A DNA stretch of 64,000 nt from an uncultured Victivallaceae bacterium. Lineage in GTDB: Bacteria; Verrucomicrobiota; Lentisphaeria; Victivallales; Victivallaceae. Location: the NCBI GenBank assembly GCA_944392655.1, contig CALXXL010000009.1, positions 1-64,000 on the forward strand. Direction: 5' to 3'. The translations under genes were made by a program, and so were the position numbers. Of the stretch, positions 31,410-40,089 are shown piece after piece (position 1 is the first letter of the stretch; each line of letters starts with the position of its first letter). The notes beneath the pieces are model-generated. The model worked only from the letters and a program-made list of their open reading frames with translations. It was not told the DNA's origin and did no database searches.

Positions 31410-32225
31410 TTATTCCGAACCTGAATTGCCACGTCTCAGCTCTTCCAGTAGAACCGCAAATACAAATTCACTGCCGTCTACAAAGACACGCTTCGCCGTA
31501 CGTTTTGGTTTGCGCAACAGCATGTACAGCCACTCCAATCCGACTTTACGGCACCAGCCGGGCGCTCTGCCGACCCGGCCGGAAAGAAAACCGAACGCCG
31601 CTCCTACCCCGGTGGCAATCGGAACCCGAAGACGCGATTTGTTACGGTAAATCCATTCATCCTGTTTGGGAAGCCCCAGACCAACCCAGAGAACATCAGG
31701 TTTTGCCGCATTTATCATGGCTACATGTTCCGCTTCCTCTGCATCACTCATCGGTCGGAAAGGCGGCGAGAAGGAGCCGGCAATAATGTGTCCGGGATAT
31801 CTTTGGGCGACCGCTGTTTCCAAGGCCGCCAGGGTTTCCGGAGTTTCCCCGTAAAAAAATGTCCGGTAATGTCTGCGGTCCGCCAGCGCCAGAAACTCCG
31901 ACATCATATCCGGTCCCGGCGTGGTGACCGCATCCTTCATGCCGCGACGACGCGCAACCAGCACCGGACCTATGCTGTCCGGAATCCACAAGTCGGCTTC
32001 TTCACCTATTTTATAATACAATTCACTCTTCTTCGCCTGTATCACACCGTGATAACCGGCTACCATAAGATGCTTTGTCGCAACCGGAGAGCCAGACGCT
32101 TCCAGGGCACGGTACTCTTTTATCGCTGATTCCATCCACTCCATTATATAAGGCATATCCACCATGTTGACTGTGGAACCGAGTATTTTCATCGGACGTA
32201 CTGCCCGGGATGAAGGCATGGCCAT
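31410..32225 (-). CDS. WecG/TagA/CpsF-family glycosyltransferase (GT26)
   Basis: The 271-aa cytoplasmic protein has the family blocks DLWIPDSIGPVLVAR, a central VLWVGLGLPKQDEWI and GVGAAFGFLSGRVGRAP near the C-terminus. These enzymes pass ManNAc-type sugars from UDP-sugar to an undecaprenyl-linked acceptor. The Asp expected after the first strand (TPGPDMM region) is present. The start lies 3 bp after the stop of the upstream glycosidase gene, with its ribosome binding site inside that gene, so both share a transcript. A biosynthetic enzyme in a run of degradative genes is slightly unexpected. Confidence 0.85.
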   Translation of the reverse strand: MAMPSSRAVRPMKILGSTVNMVDMPYIMEWMESAIKEYRALEASGSPVATKHLMVAGYHGVIQAKKSELYYKIGEEADLWIPDSIGPVLVARRRGMKDAVTTPGPDMMSEFLALADRRHYRTFFYGETPETLAALETAVAQRYPGHIIAGSFSPPFRPMSDAEEAEHVAMINAAKPDVLWVGLGLPKQDEWIYRNKSRLRVPIATGVGAAFGFLSGRVGRAPGWCRKVGLEWLYMLLRKPKRTAKRVFVDGSEFVFAVLLEELRRGNSGSE

Positions 32226-32228
32226 AGT

Positions 32229-34247
32229 TTACATCTCCGTAATATTATTTACCGTGTGCTTCTGACCTGGAATAATTTCCGCACTGTAAAAGATTTTTCC
32301 ATCCGGCGCACGCAAAATCATTTTTAACCGGTCTTTGCCGCTACGCGTAACTTCCAGATCAAATACCCTCCCGAACGCATGAATACGGCGCAGATTCGCA
32401 TAATCCCAGTTTGAGGGGAGATTGACCGTGATGTGAAACGAATCCAGGCCGGCAGGCTCAATCCCGAACAAGCCTTCGGTGAATATACGGCAGTAAAGCG
32501 CACTCTCCGCCGCCAGATGACTCTGATTGAATTCCGGATAGGCCTCCACCGGATACGGTACATGCATACCCAGAAGTCTGGAATCGGTATAAGAGAGCAG
32601 CTTCGGCAACGCCTGGTCGGCAAAACCGCAGAAAAAGATGCCACGGAAAGCATAAAGAGTTGAACGGTCCCAGTAAGTGTCGCGGTTGGAACTGGCCGAA
32701 AGCAGACCGTCACCCAGCCAGAGCTTGTCAGAAAACATTGCTGCAATCGTACCTTCCGCATTCTCCTTTATCCCGAATACCAGCGGCATGCAGATCCAAC
32801 TGCGCAAAACAGTGTTGCCCGCGTAATACCGGAAAGTTTGGAAGCCTTCCACTTCCGCAGAAAAATGACGGATGATGGCAGTGTGCATTTCCTCTGCTTC
32901 TTTACGGTACTTATCCGCCTGATCAGGTTTTATTCCCAGCGAATCGAGCAGTTCGGAGGTGCGGATGAGCGCATCATAATAGAGCGTGGCTGTACACAAA
33001 TTCGCATCACCGGCCGGAAAGCGCCCCTCCAACTCGTCTTTGTCCGAACGGATTACCCCATCCGGAGTTTTCTGCCGCCGGCAGTATTCCAGCGACCATT
33101 CAATCAATGGCAGCAACTCCTCCGCCCGGGACCGGTTGCCGGATGCCAGAACAAAACGCGACGCTCCATGCGCGATCATCGCCATGTCACCACGATCCCC
33201 GGCACCATTCCAGAAACCACGACCCTCCGAAATAATCGAACTCGGAATCGGCTTGAAGTCATCATTCATATATCTTGCAAAAAGACGGAAGGAATTCATT
33301 GCCGCTTCATTGCCAATCGCATTGCCGAGAAACGGGAAAAAAGGATTGGCGTATTCCGCCTGATCATTCGCCCAGATCGCAGCAAGGTATTTGCTGTAGC
33401 CGCCAGGACCGTGCATCAGTCCACCACGAGTCGAGAAAATACTTTCTGTGGTGTGAAATTTGCAGAAGTCAAACATAAGATTCAATTCGGGATCCGGAGT
33501 CTCCAGCACAAGTTCGGATTTTATGGCATTATAAAATTCACGGCGGGCAGCAAGTTCAGCCCACGGCTCCGCATAGTAGGGCGATTCCTCCAATATTCTG
33601 GCTGAACGCAAGATACCGTAGCATAACGTTTCGCCCGGAGTTATAAGATAATCTCCTGCACCTATGATGGCCTCTTCAAACAGATATTTACCACTGACTC
33701 CGGGGGCGGTTTCCGTTTGTCTGCTGAATTGCGGAATATTAACCTTCAGATTCTCACCTGAGATATTGGTAATGGTAATAAGATCAATTACCGCCTGATT
33801 GCTGACCGTCGGGAATACCGCCGTCTCCGAAATAAGCAGGTCTCCATGCCGCTGAGTTATATACAGACACTCCTTGAGCGCGATCTTTGCAACCTTTCCT
33901 TCCGGCACCGGCTGACCGTTTACTGATACAGACGGCAGGTCGGTATCAGATGCGTCTATGGACAGCGAGGCATGGGTGTTGTCCGGAATGGTTCTCAACA
34001 TGGGGAATCTTATACGCCGGTTCGCATGGAAATTCAACGATTCGTCAACCCGCCACTCAAGTATCAGGTCAACTTTTCTGCCGGACATGGCAAAATGATC
34101 CTGCCACTTCCCGCCGGGCGTCAGAGTTATGGCACTTTTTTCAATTTTCCAGATGGTATTTTGATTATTGTTCATGCTGAAATCTCCAGCCAGGCAGGAT
34201 TGCGCTATATAACAACCAGTGGCAGCTGTAAGTAAAAGTTTTTTCAT
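32229..34247 (-). CDS. Secreted alpha/alpha-barrel glycoside hydrolase (GH63/GH78-like fold)
   Basis: The 672-aa protein starts with a signal peptide (about 20 residues), then a beta-sandwich to about 240, an alpha/alpha barrel to about 600 and a short C-terminal beta domain. GGLMHGPGGYSKYLAAIWANDQAE and YWDRSTLYAFRG (given here only as motifs GPGGYSKY, WANDQAE and YWDRS) resemble catalytic-groove segments of GH63/GH78/GH116-type barrels, with WANDQAE supplying a candidate acid. The family cannot be fixed from sequence alone. It is first in a minus-strand run with the WecG-type transferase and the polysaccharide lyase. Confidence 0.65.
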   Translation of the reverse strand: MKKLLLTAATGCYIAQSCLAGDFSMNNNQNTIWKIEKSAITLTPGGKWQDHFAMSGRKVDLILEWRVDESLNFHANRRIRFPMLRTIPDNTHASLSIDASDTDLPSVSVNGQPVPEGKVAKIALKECLYITQRHGDLLISETAVFPTVSNQAVIDLITITNISGENLKVNIPQFSRQTETAPGVSGKYLFEEAIIGAGDYLITPGETLCYGILRSARILEESPYYAEPWAELAARREFYNAIKSELVLETPDPELNLMFDFCKFHTTESIFSTRGGLMHGPGGYSKYLAAIWANDQAEYANPFFPFLGNAIGNEAAMNSFRLFARYMNDDFKPIPSSIISEGRGFWNGAGDRGDMAMIAHGASRFVLASGNRSRAEELLPLIEWSLEYCRRQKTPDGVIRSDKDELEGRFPAGDANLCTATLYYDALIRTSELLDSLGIKPDQADKYRKEAEEMHTAIIRHFSAEVEGFQTFRYYAGNTVLRSWICMPLVFGIKENAEGTIAAMFSDKLWLGDGLLSASSNRDTYWDRSTLYAFRGIFFCGFADQALPKLLSYTDSRLLGMHVPYPVEAYPEFNQSHLAAESALYCRIFTEGLFGIEPAGLDSFHITVNLPSNWDYANLRRIHAFGRVFDLEVTRSGKDRLKMILRAPDGKIFYSAEIIPGQKHTVNNITEM

Positions 34248-34550
34248 TCTTCCTTTATAATTTTTATGGTAACGGGCAATACAGAATATAGTATTGCAGA
34301 CTTAATCTTGCAGTCCCATTATTCTAAAGTGAAGTATAAATAAATGCAACCTCAATTTTAAAAAAAAGTAAAAATTATCACCATCAGTATACTATATAAA
34401 TACCAAAGCAATGTTTGATGTTCACGGCAAGATTGGCATTTTTTGTATAATATCCGGATAATTAGGCAAAAGTAATTTGACTGACCGGATATTAAGATGT
34501 ATTTTAAAAAGATTGAATTTGAACAGCTTTTTGGCGGAGGTACGTTTGCA
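34248..34550. promoter_or_regulatory. Divergent control region between the glycosidase and rex
   Basis: An AT-rich region of about 300 bp. TATAAT occurs at 34446-34451 on the plus strand without a clear -35. AATATCCGG (34449-34457) and CCGGATATT (34485-34493) form an inverted repeat overlapping this -10, and the first arm extends to a TATCCGGATA palindrome. It is a candidate operator upstream of rex. Confidence 0.45.
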
Positions 34551-35213
34551 ATGGCCCGGGTAAAGGTTCAAAACTCACCTGCAATACGGCGTATGCCGGT
34601 GTATCTGCATAAACTCGCTCAAATGCGCCTTGATGAATGCACCCATGTTTCCACTACTCAATTGGCCGAATATATGGATATCGAGCCGATCGTCGTCCGC
34701 AAGGATATCGCTCTTACCGGAATAAGCGGCGTACGACGGGTCGGTTATGAGGTCAATGAGTTGATCGAGGCAATTAAAAACTATCTCGGATGGCAGGATA
34801 CTTTGTCCGCTACACTGGTCGGCGCAGGACCGCTCGGAACTGCTATACTCGGATATGAGGATTTCCCATCTTACGGATTGAATATAGAGTCTATATTTGA
34901 TAACGATCCAGATAAAATCGGACGCAAAGTGCGAGGTTTCGAAATTCTGGACTCCGCAACTATGGCTCACCGCTTGAAGCATCATCGCCCGGATCTGGCT
35001 GTACTTTGCGTATCATCTTCTGCCGCCCAGGAGGTCGCAGACGAACTTATCGCATGCGGAATAAAATATTTCTGGAACTTTACCAACGTATGTTTGCAAG
35101 TACCTAAAGGCGTAATCGTACAACGGGAGTTCCTGGCCGGCGGATTCGCTCTGCTGTCCGTGAAAATAAAATTTGCCAAAGCTCGCGAAAATACTAAGTT
35201 TGACGAAGAATAA
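34551..35213 (+). CDS. rex: Redox-sensing transcriptional repressor Rex
   Basis: The 220-aa protein has an N-terminal winged helix with the RKDI core and a Rossmann domain with VGAGPLGTAIL, plus FDNDPDKIG and the C-terminal domain-swapping helix. Rex senses NADH/NAD+ and releases DNA when NADH is high. I chose 34551 because GGAGG lies 10 bp upstream and the resulting N-terminus (IRRMPVYLHKL) matches Rex; a start at 34497 would add 18 atypical residues. The usual SYFGEFG after RKDL is ALTGISG here, so the DNA-reading region differs from the common type. The gene directly precedes adhE, a classical Rex target. Confidence 0.9.
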   Translation: MARVKVQNSPAIRRMPVYLHKLAQMRLDECTHVSTTQLAEYMDIEPIVVRKDIALTGISGVRRVGYEVNELIEAIKNYLGWQDTLSATLVGAGPLGTAILGYEDFPSYGLNIESIFDNDPDKIGRKVRGFEILDSATMAHRLKHHRPDLAVLCVSSSAAQEVADELIACGIKYFWNFTNVCLQVPKGVIVQREFLAGGFALLSVKIKFAKARENTKFDEE

Positions 35214-35249
35214 CAGGGGATTTCTTGAACAAAAACAGGAAAAATAAAT

Positions 35250-35272
35250 AAAGATACAAAAATATCTATATT
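35250..35272 (+). promoter_or_regulatory. Repeat 1 upstream of adhE (candidate Rex operator)
   Basis: AAAGATACAAAAATATCTATATT. It contains AGATA-N6-TATCT symmetry and is nearly identical (one difference) to a second copy 72 bp downstream. Reported by position and half-sites; not the canonical TTGTGAA Rex site. Confidence 0.5.
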
Positions 35273-35321
35273 ATTCTATCTTTATACTTGTATTTTTCAG
35301 AAAAGATGGTATCTTATAGCA

Positions 35322-35344
35322 AAAGATATAAAAATATCTATATT
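35322..35344 (+). promoter_or_regulatory. Repeat 2 upstream of adhE (candidate Rex operator)
   Basis: Second copy with AGATA-N6-TATCT symmetry, ending 34 bp before the adhE start. A further AGAT-GGT-ATCT palindrome lies between the copies (35304-35314), so the leader carries three related sites. Confidence 0.5.
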
Positions 35345-35378
35345 AAAATATCTTCAAAGCAACCAAGGAGACGTTATT

Positions 35379-38009
35379 ATGGCTAAAGAAGAAAAAGAAG
35401 TTCAGGTTGTAAAGACTCCGGAAGAGCTGGAACGCGAAGAACTCGATGCGATAATCGAGAAGGTTCGCGCCGCTCAGAAAATTTACTCCACCTACACCCA
35501 GGAACAGGTGGACAATATCTTCCGCGCAGCAGCCCTGGCTGCCAACGAAGAACGTATTCCGCTGGCTAAAATGGCCGTGGAAGAAAGCGGTATGGGCGTA
35601 GTTGAAGATAAGGTTATCAAAAACCACTTTGCCTCTGAATACGTCTATAATAAATATAAAAACGAAAAAACCTGCGGCGTTATCGAATCTGACGACGCTT
35701 TCGGGATTATCAAAATCGCAGAACCGGTCGGCATTATCGCCGGTATCGTTCCTACCACTAACCCGACTTCTACCGCTATATTCAAATCACTGCTGGCTCT
35801 GAAGACCCGTAACGGTATCATCTTCAGCCCGCACCCACGCGCCAAGAAAAGCACTATCGCCGCCGCCAAGGTCGTCCTCGACGCCGCGGTCAAGGCCGGC
35901 GCTCCCGAAAATATTATCGCCTGGATCGAAGAACCCAGCGTCGCCAAGAGCCAGCACCTTATGAGCCATAAGGATATCAATATGATCCTCGCTACCGGCG
36001 GCCCCGGTATGGTGAAAGCTGCTTACTCCAGCGGCGTACCGGCTCTCGGCGTAGGACCCGGTAACACTCCGGCTATCATGGACGAAACCTGCGATATCCA
36101 GATGGCCGTAAGCAGCGTACTGCAGAGTAAGACTTTTGACAATGGTATGATTTGCGCTTCCGAACAGTCCGTAGTGGTCGTTGAACCCATTTATGAAGCG
36201 GTTAAGGCGGAATTTATCAAGCGCGGCGCATATATCCTGAACGCCAAGGAAGCAGAAAAAGTTGCCAATACCATCGTGGTCAACGGCAAACTGAACGCTC
36301 AAATTGTCGGACAGAGCGCGGTTAAGATCGCTCAGATGGCTGGAATCAAGGTTCCGGATTATACCAAGGTGCTGATCGGCGAAACCGACGGCGTTGGCAA
36401 GGATTATCCGTTCAGCGTTGAAAAACTTTCCCCTGTACTGGCTATGTATAAGGTTAAGGATTTCGACGCCGCTTTGAAACGCGCTCAGGAATTGCTCGAC
36501 TTCGGCGGTATCGGTCACACCAGCGTGCTTTATACCAATCCGCGCAACGAAGACCGTATCAGAATCTTCGGCTCAACTATGAAAACTTGCCGTACCCTGA
36601 TCAATATGCCGTCCAGCCAGGGCGCTATCGGCGACGTGTTCAACTTCAAACTCGACCCGTCTCTTACTCTCGGTTGCGGTTCCTGGGGCGGTAACTCGGT
36701 CAGCCAGAACGTTGCACCGAAACATTTGCTCAATATCAAAACTACTGCCGAACGGAGGGAAAACATGCTGTGGTTCCGGGTTCCTGAAAAGGTTTATTTT
36801 AAATACGGCTGCTTGAATGAAGCTCTGCGCGACCTGGCCGACGATGACCGTAAACGTGCATTCATCGTTACCGACCGCTTCCTCTTCAACTCCGGCGTTA
36901 TCAACGGATTGATCGAATGCCTCGAAGAAATGCACTTCAAGTTCGAAGTCTTCAGCGACGTTGAACCGGATCCCACACTCGGCGCCGCACGCAAGGGCGT
37001 TGAACGTATGGAATCGTTCAAGCCGGATACCATTATCGCTATCGGCGGCGGTTCCCCGATGGACGCGGCAAAGATTATGTGGATGCTTTATGAACATCCC
37101 GGAGTGGAATTCGCTGATATCGCTATGCGCTTCATGGATATACGTAAACGTGTATACAAATTCCCGAAACTCGGCGAAAAGGCTACTCTGGTCGCCATCC
37201 CGACTACTTCCGGTACCGGTTCCGAAGTTACCCCGTTCGCGGTTATTACCGACGAAACCACCGGTAACAAGTATCCGCTGGCAGACTATGAATTGACCCC
37301 GGATATGGCGATTGTCGATACCCAGCTGGTTATGAATATGCCGAAGAAACTTACTGCCAACAGCGGTTTTGACGTACTGGTTCACGCTCTGGAAGCCCGC
37401 GTTTCCATCATGGCCAGCGAATATACCAACGCACTCTCCCGCGAAGCTGCACGGCTGATCTTTAAGTATTTGCCGGTAAGCTATAACAACCCGGGTGACG
37501 AAAAGGCCCGTGAAAAAGTACATCACGCGTCCTGCATCGCCGGTATGGCCTTCGCTAACGCATTCCTCGGTTTGTGCCACTCCATGGCTCACAAACTCGG
37601 CGCGGAATTCCATATCCCGCACGGTTTGGCCAACGCATTGCTCATCAGCCATGTTATCCGCTTCAACGGCACCAGCAAGCCGACCAAACAGGGTACCTTC
37701 TCTCAGTACAAGTGCCCGGAAGCCAAGGAACGTTACGGCATGCTGGCTGACTTCCTGGGATTCACCAAGGAAGGCATGACTCCGGAAGAAAAGGTGGAAG
37801 CTCTGATCTCCGCTGTGGAAAATCTGAAGAAAACTCTGGAAATCCCGGCTTCTATTCAGGAACTCGGTATCGCCGAAAAAGACTTCCTCGCCAGATTGGA
37901 TGTCCTCTCTGAAAAGGCTTTCGACGACCAGTGCACCGGCGCTAACCCGCGTTATCCGTTGATTTCTGAAATAAAGGATCTTTTCCTTAAAGCTTACTAT
38001 GGCAAATAA
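35379..38009 (+). CDS. adhE: Bifunctional acetaldehyde-CoA/alcohol dehydrogenase AdhE
   Basis: The 876-aa fusion has an aldehyde-dehydrogenase half (catalytic Cys in FDNGMICASEQS, near residue 250) and an iron-dependent alcohol-dehydrogenase half with GGGSPMDAAK, TSGTGSEVTPF, NSGFDVLVHALEA and HSMAHKLG...HGLANALL holding the iron ligands. It reduces acetyl-CoA to ethanol with two NADH, restoring NAD+ in fermentation. The length is normal for AdhE. Strong bias toward preferred codons suggests high expression. It follows rex, has three palindromic sites in its leader, and ends in a strong terminator. Confidence 0.96.
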   Translation: MAKEEKEVQVVKTPEELEREELDAIIEKVRAAQKIYSTYTQEQVDNIFRAAALAANEERIPLAKMAVEESGMGVVEDKVIKNHFASEYVYNKYKNEKTCGVIESDDAFGIIKIAEPVGIIAGIVPTTNPTSTAIFKSLLALKTRNGIIFSPHPRAKKSTIAAAKVVLDAAVKAGAPENIIAWIEEPSVAKSQHLMSHKDINMILATGGPGMVKAAYSSGVPALGVGPGNTPAIMDETCDIQMAVSSVLQSKTFDNGMICASEQSVVVVEPIYEAVKAEFIKRGAYILNAKEAEKVANTIVVNGKLNAQIVGQSAVKIAQMAGIKVPDYTKVLIGETDGVGKDYPFSVEKLSPVLAMYKVKDFDAALKRAQELLDFGGIGHTSVLYTNPRNEDRIRIFGSTMKTCRTLINMPSSQGAIGDVFNFKLDPSLTLGCGSWGGNSVSQNVAPKHLLNIKTTAERRENMLWFRVPEKVYFKYGCLNEALRDLADDDRKRAFIVTDRFLFNSGVINGLIECLEEMHFKFEVFSDVEPDPTLGAARKGVERMESFKPDTIIAIGGGSPMDAAKIMWMLYEHPGVEFADIAMRFMDIRKRVYKFPKLGEKATLVAIPTTSGTGSEVTPFAVITDETTGNKYPLADYELTPDMAIVDTQLVMNMPKKLTANSGFDVLVHALEARVSIMASEYTNALSREAARLIFKYLPVSYNNPGDEKAREKVHHASCIAGMAFANAFLGLCHSMAHKLGAEFHIPHGLANALLISHVIRFNGTSKPTKQGTFSQYKCPEAKERYGMLADFLGFTKEGMTPEEKVEALISAVENLKKTLEIPASIQELGIAEKDFLARLDVLSEKAFDDQCTGANPRYPLISEIKDLFLKAYYGK

Positions 38010-38030
38010 GGCAAAAGTGGGTTAAATTAC

Positions 38031-38072
38031 AGTCCCGTACCCCTGATGTTGTCAGGGGACGGGGCTTTTTTC
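38031..38072 (+). terminator. Terminator of adhE
   Basis: AGTCCC...CCCCTGA and TCAGGGG...GGGGCT form a long GC-rich stem around a TGTTG loop, followed by six Ts. The next operon starts 29 bp on. Confidence 0.88.
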
Positions 38073-38100
38073 GTTGTAATTGTTAATGTTCGAGGTCGAT

Positions 38101-38361
38101 ATGAGCAATAAACCAAAAATCGTAATCTGCATCGGCAGTTCATGTTTCTCGCGCGGAAATGCGAAAAATGTGGAGGTCGCGGAACAATATTTAAAGGATC
38201 ATGGTCTTGAAGATGAGGTGGATGTTGATCTGTCCGGCGGATTGTGCGAAGGGATGTGCGCTGACGGCCCGAACGTTATAATTGACGGCAAAGTGTACAA
38301 CCATGTCGACGCCGGCGTGATGCTGGATTTGATGAAGGCATTATTCCCTGAGAATAAGTAA
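38101..38361 (+). CDS. Thioredoxin-like 2Fe-2S ferredoxin
   Basis: The 86-aa protein has four cysteines in the thioredoxin-like ferredoxin arrangement (CIGSSC and LCEGMC), as in the NuoE/HydC class. The start at 38101 is preferred to one at 38080 because the NuoE-like fold begins at the later Met. It is first in a tight five-gene hydrogenase operon and probably passes electrons to or from one of the hydrogenases. A similar protein appears again as the fourth gene. Confidence 0.8.
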   Translation: MSNKPKIVICIGSSCFSRGNAKNVEVAEQYLKDHGLEDEVDVDLSGGLCEGMCADGPNVIIDGKVYNHVDAGVMLDLMKALFPENK

Positions 38362-38381
38362 CTGTAACCGGAGAACAGCAG

Positions 38382-40085
38382 ATGAATCGGCAATTTCCAG
38401 TATATACAATCGAAAATGAGTGCCAGGATTGCTATAAATGTATCCGGCATTGCCACTGCAAGGCTATAAAAATAGTTAACGCCAGAGCCGCTGTGATTCC
38501 GGAATTGTGCGTATCATGCGGAGAATGCGTGCGCATTTGTCCGGCTCATGCAAAAAAAATACGCTCCGATATCGCCAGATTGGAAAATATGCTGCAGAAC
38601 GGCGATAAGGTGTATGCCTCGGTGGCTCCAAGTTTTGTCGGATATTTCAAGGGAATTTCCATCTTTCAGCTGGCGGCAGCTTTGAAAAAACTGGGGTTCG
38701 CCGGCGTTAGCGAAACCGCACACGGCGCACAGGTGGTCAGCGCCCAGACCGGCAAGTTTATTGCCGAGGCCGGCAACGGAGTTTATATCTCCAGCGCATG
38801 TCCGGCCAGCGTCGACTATATCCGTAAATATATGCCGGAATGGCTCAATAATATTGTGCCGTTCGATTCGCCGGTTATGGCTCACTGCAAAATGCTGCGC
38901 AAGGAGTTCGGCGACGATATAAAAACTGTGTTCATCGGGCCATGCGCCGCTAAAAAGAATGAGGCCGACCGGAATCCGGAAACAATGAGCCTCGCAATCA
39001 CTTTTGCCGCTCTGGAACAGCTGTTGAATGAAAAAGATATTGATCTGGCCGCCGAACCGCAGGAGAAAATTGAATTGGCTCTGGGCGAGGCGGAAGAGGG
39101 ACGGATTTACTCTATTGAAGGCGGAATGAATGATACCCTGCGCGATACTTCCACCGGAATACGTTATATCGCAGTCTCAGGACTGGACAATATGAGCAGA
39201 GTATTGGCCGCGATCGATCCGCATCAGGGTGATGAACGCAAATTCTTTATCGAAGCTCTGGCATGTCACGGAGGATGCGTCAACGGCCCGGTTATGCATA
39301 AGGATTCATCCGCTATTGATGTATTACTCGCTACCGACGCCATCAGCGGCAGACAGACCAGCCTGGGACGGCAGATCCCTGTGGATATAACCCGCCATTA
39401 CCGCCAGTGGCAGATAGAAAAACGCGAACCGGGAGAAGCTGAGCTGCTTAAAGCACTCGAAAGTGTGGGGAAATTCTCTAAAGAAGATGAGTTGAACTGC
39501 GGCGCATGCGGATATGACAGCTGCCGCGATTTCGCCCGCGCACTGCTGGCTGGTAACGCCGAGGAGGCGATGTGCCATACTTATCTGCGCAAAAGCTTCC
39601 AGCGAACCAGCAACGCTTTGATTAAGTATATTCCCGCCGGTGTGGTGCTGGTGGATGATAAACTCCAGGTGATTGAGTCCAACCGCCATTTCGCCGAACT
39701 TATAGATGAGTCTACCGTGACTATTTATGACTCGCTCGGCAACCTTACCGGAGTGCCGCTCGAATCACTGGTCGATTTTTCCGACCTCTTTGAAAGCGTA
39801 TTAGGCAACGGCGGCGAAATCGAGAAGTTTAATCAGGTGTTTAAAGATAAAATCCTCAATATCAGCGTATTCTCTATTACACCCGGAAAGGTGGCTGGCG
39901 CAGTTATTCAGGACGTGACCAAAAATGAACTCCAGCGGGAACAGATCGCGGAAAAAGCCAAGGAGGTTATCCGCAAAAACGTTCTCACTGTACAGCAGGT
40001 GGCAAGACTTTTTGGCGAACATATAGCGGATTCGGAAATTCTGCTTAACGAAATTGTCGGAACTTATTGCACAAAAAAGGAATAG
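38382..40085 (+). CDS. Sensory-type [FeFe] hydrogenase with PAS domain (HydS/HfsB-like)
   Basis: The 567-aa protein has two 4Fe-4S clusters (CQDCYKCIRHC and CVSCGECVRIC), an H-cluster domain, a further 4Fe-4S motif (CGACGYDSC, near residue 370) and a C-terminal PAS domain from about 400. The H-cluster loops are SSACPAS, GPCAAKK and ACHGGCVNGP. In catalytic enzymes the first loop is TSCCP; here the proton-relay Cys is Ala, a mark of sensory groups C/D. Such proteins are thought to detect hydrogen and signal through the PAS domain. The PP2C gene follows 4 bp later, giving a plausible output. Comparable gene order is known as the hfs cluster of Thermoanaerobacterium. Confidence 0.9.
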   Translation: MNRQFPVYTIENECQDCYKCIRHCHCKAIKIVNARAAVIPELCVSCGECVRICPAHAKKIRSDIARLENMLQNGDKVYASVAPSFVGYFKGISIFQLAAALKKLGFAGVSETAHGAQVVSAQTGKFIAEAGNGVYISSACPASVDYIRKYMPEWLNNIVPFDSPVMAHCKMLRKEFGDDIKTVFIGPCAAKKNEADRNPETMSLAITFAALEQLLNEKDIDLAAEPQEKIELALGEAEEGRIYSIEGGMNDTLRDTSTGIRYIAVSGLDNMSRVLAAIDPHQGDERKFFIEALACHGGCVNGPVMHKDSSAIDVLLATDAISGRQTSLGRQIPVDITRHYRQWQIEKREPGEAELLKALESVGKFSKEDELNCGACGYDSCRDFARALLAGNAEEAMCHTYLRKSFQRTSNALIKYIPAGVVLVDDKLQVIESNRHFAELIDESTVTIYDSLGNLTGVPLESLVDFSDLFESVLGNGGEIEKFNQVFKDKILNISVFSITPGKVAGAVIQDVTKNELQREQIAEKAKEVIRKNVLTVQQVARLFGEHIADSEILLNEIVGTYCTKKE

Positions 40086-40089
40086 TATT

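Noticed and set aside
36573-37652. 359-codon frame on the minus strand inside adhE
   Set aside because: It is antisense to a strongly biased, well-recognised gene and has no ribosome binding site or family; such long mirror frames are common opposite highly expressed GC-balanced genes.
38080-38086. TTGTTAA as a canonical Rex half-site before the hydrogenase operon
   Set aside because: Only one half is present; the second TTAACAA half is missing.
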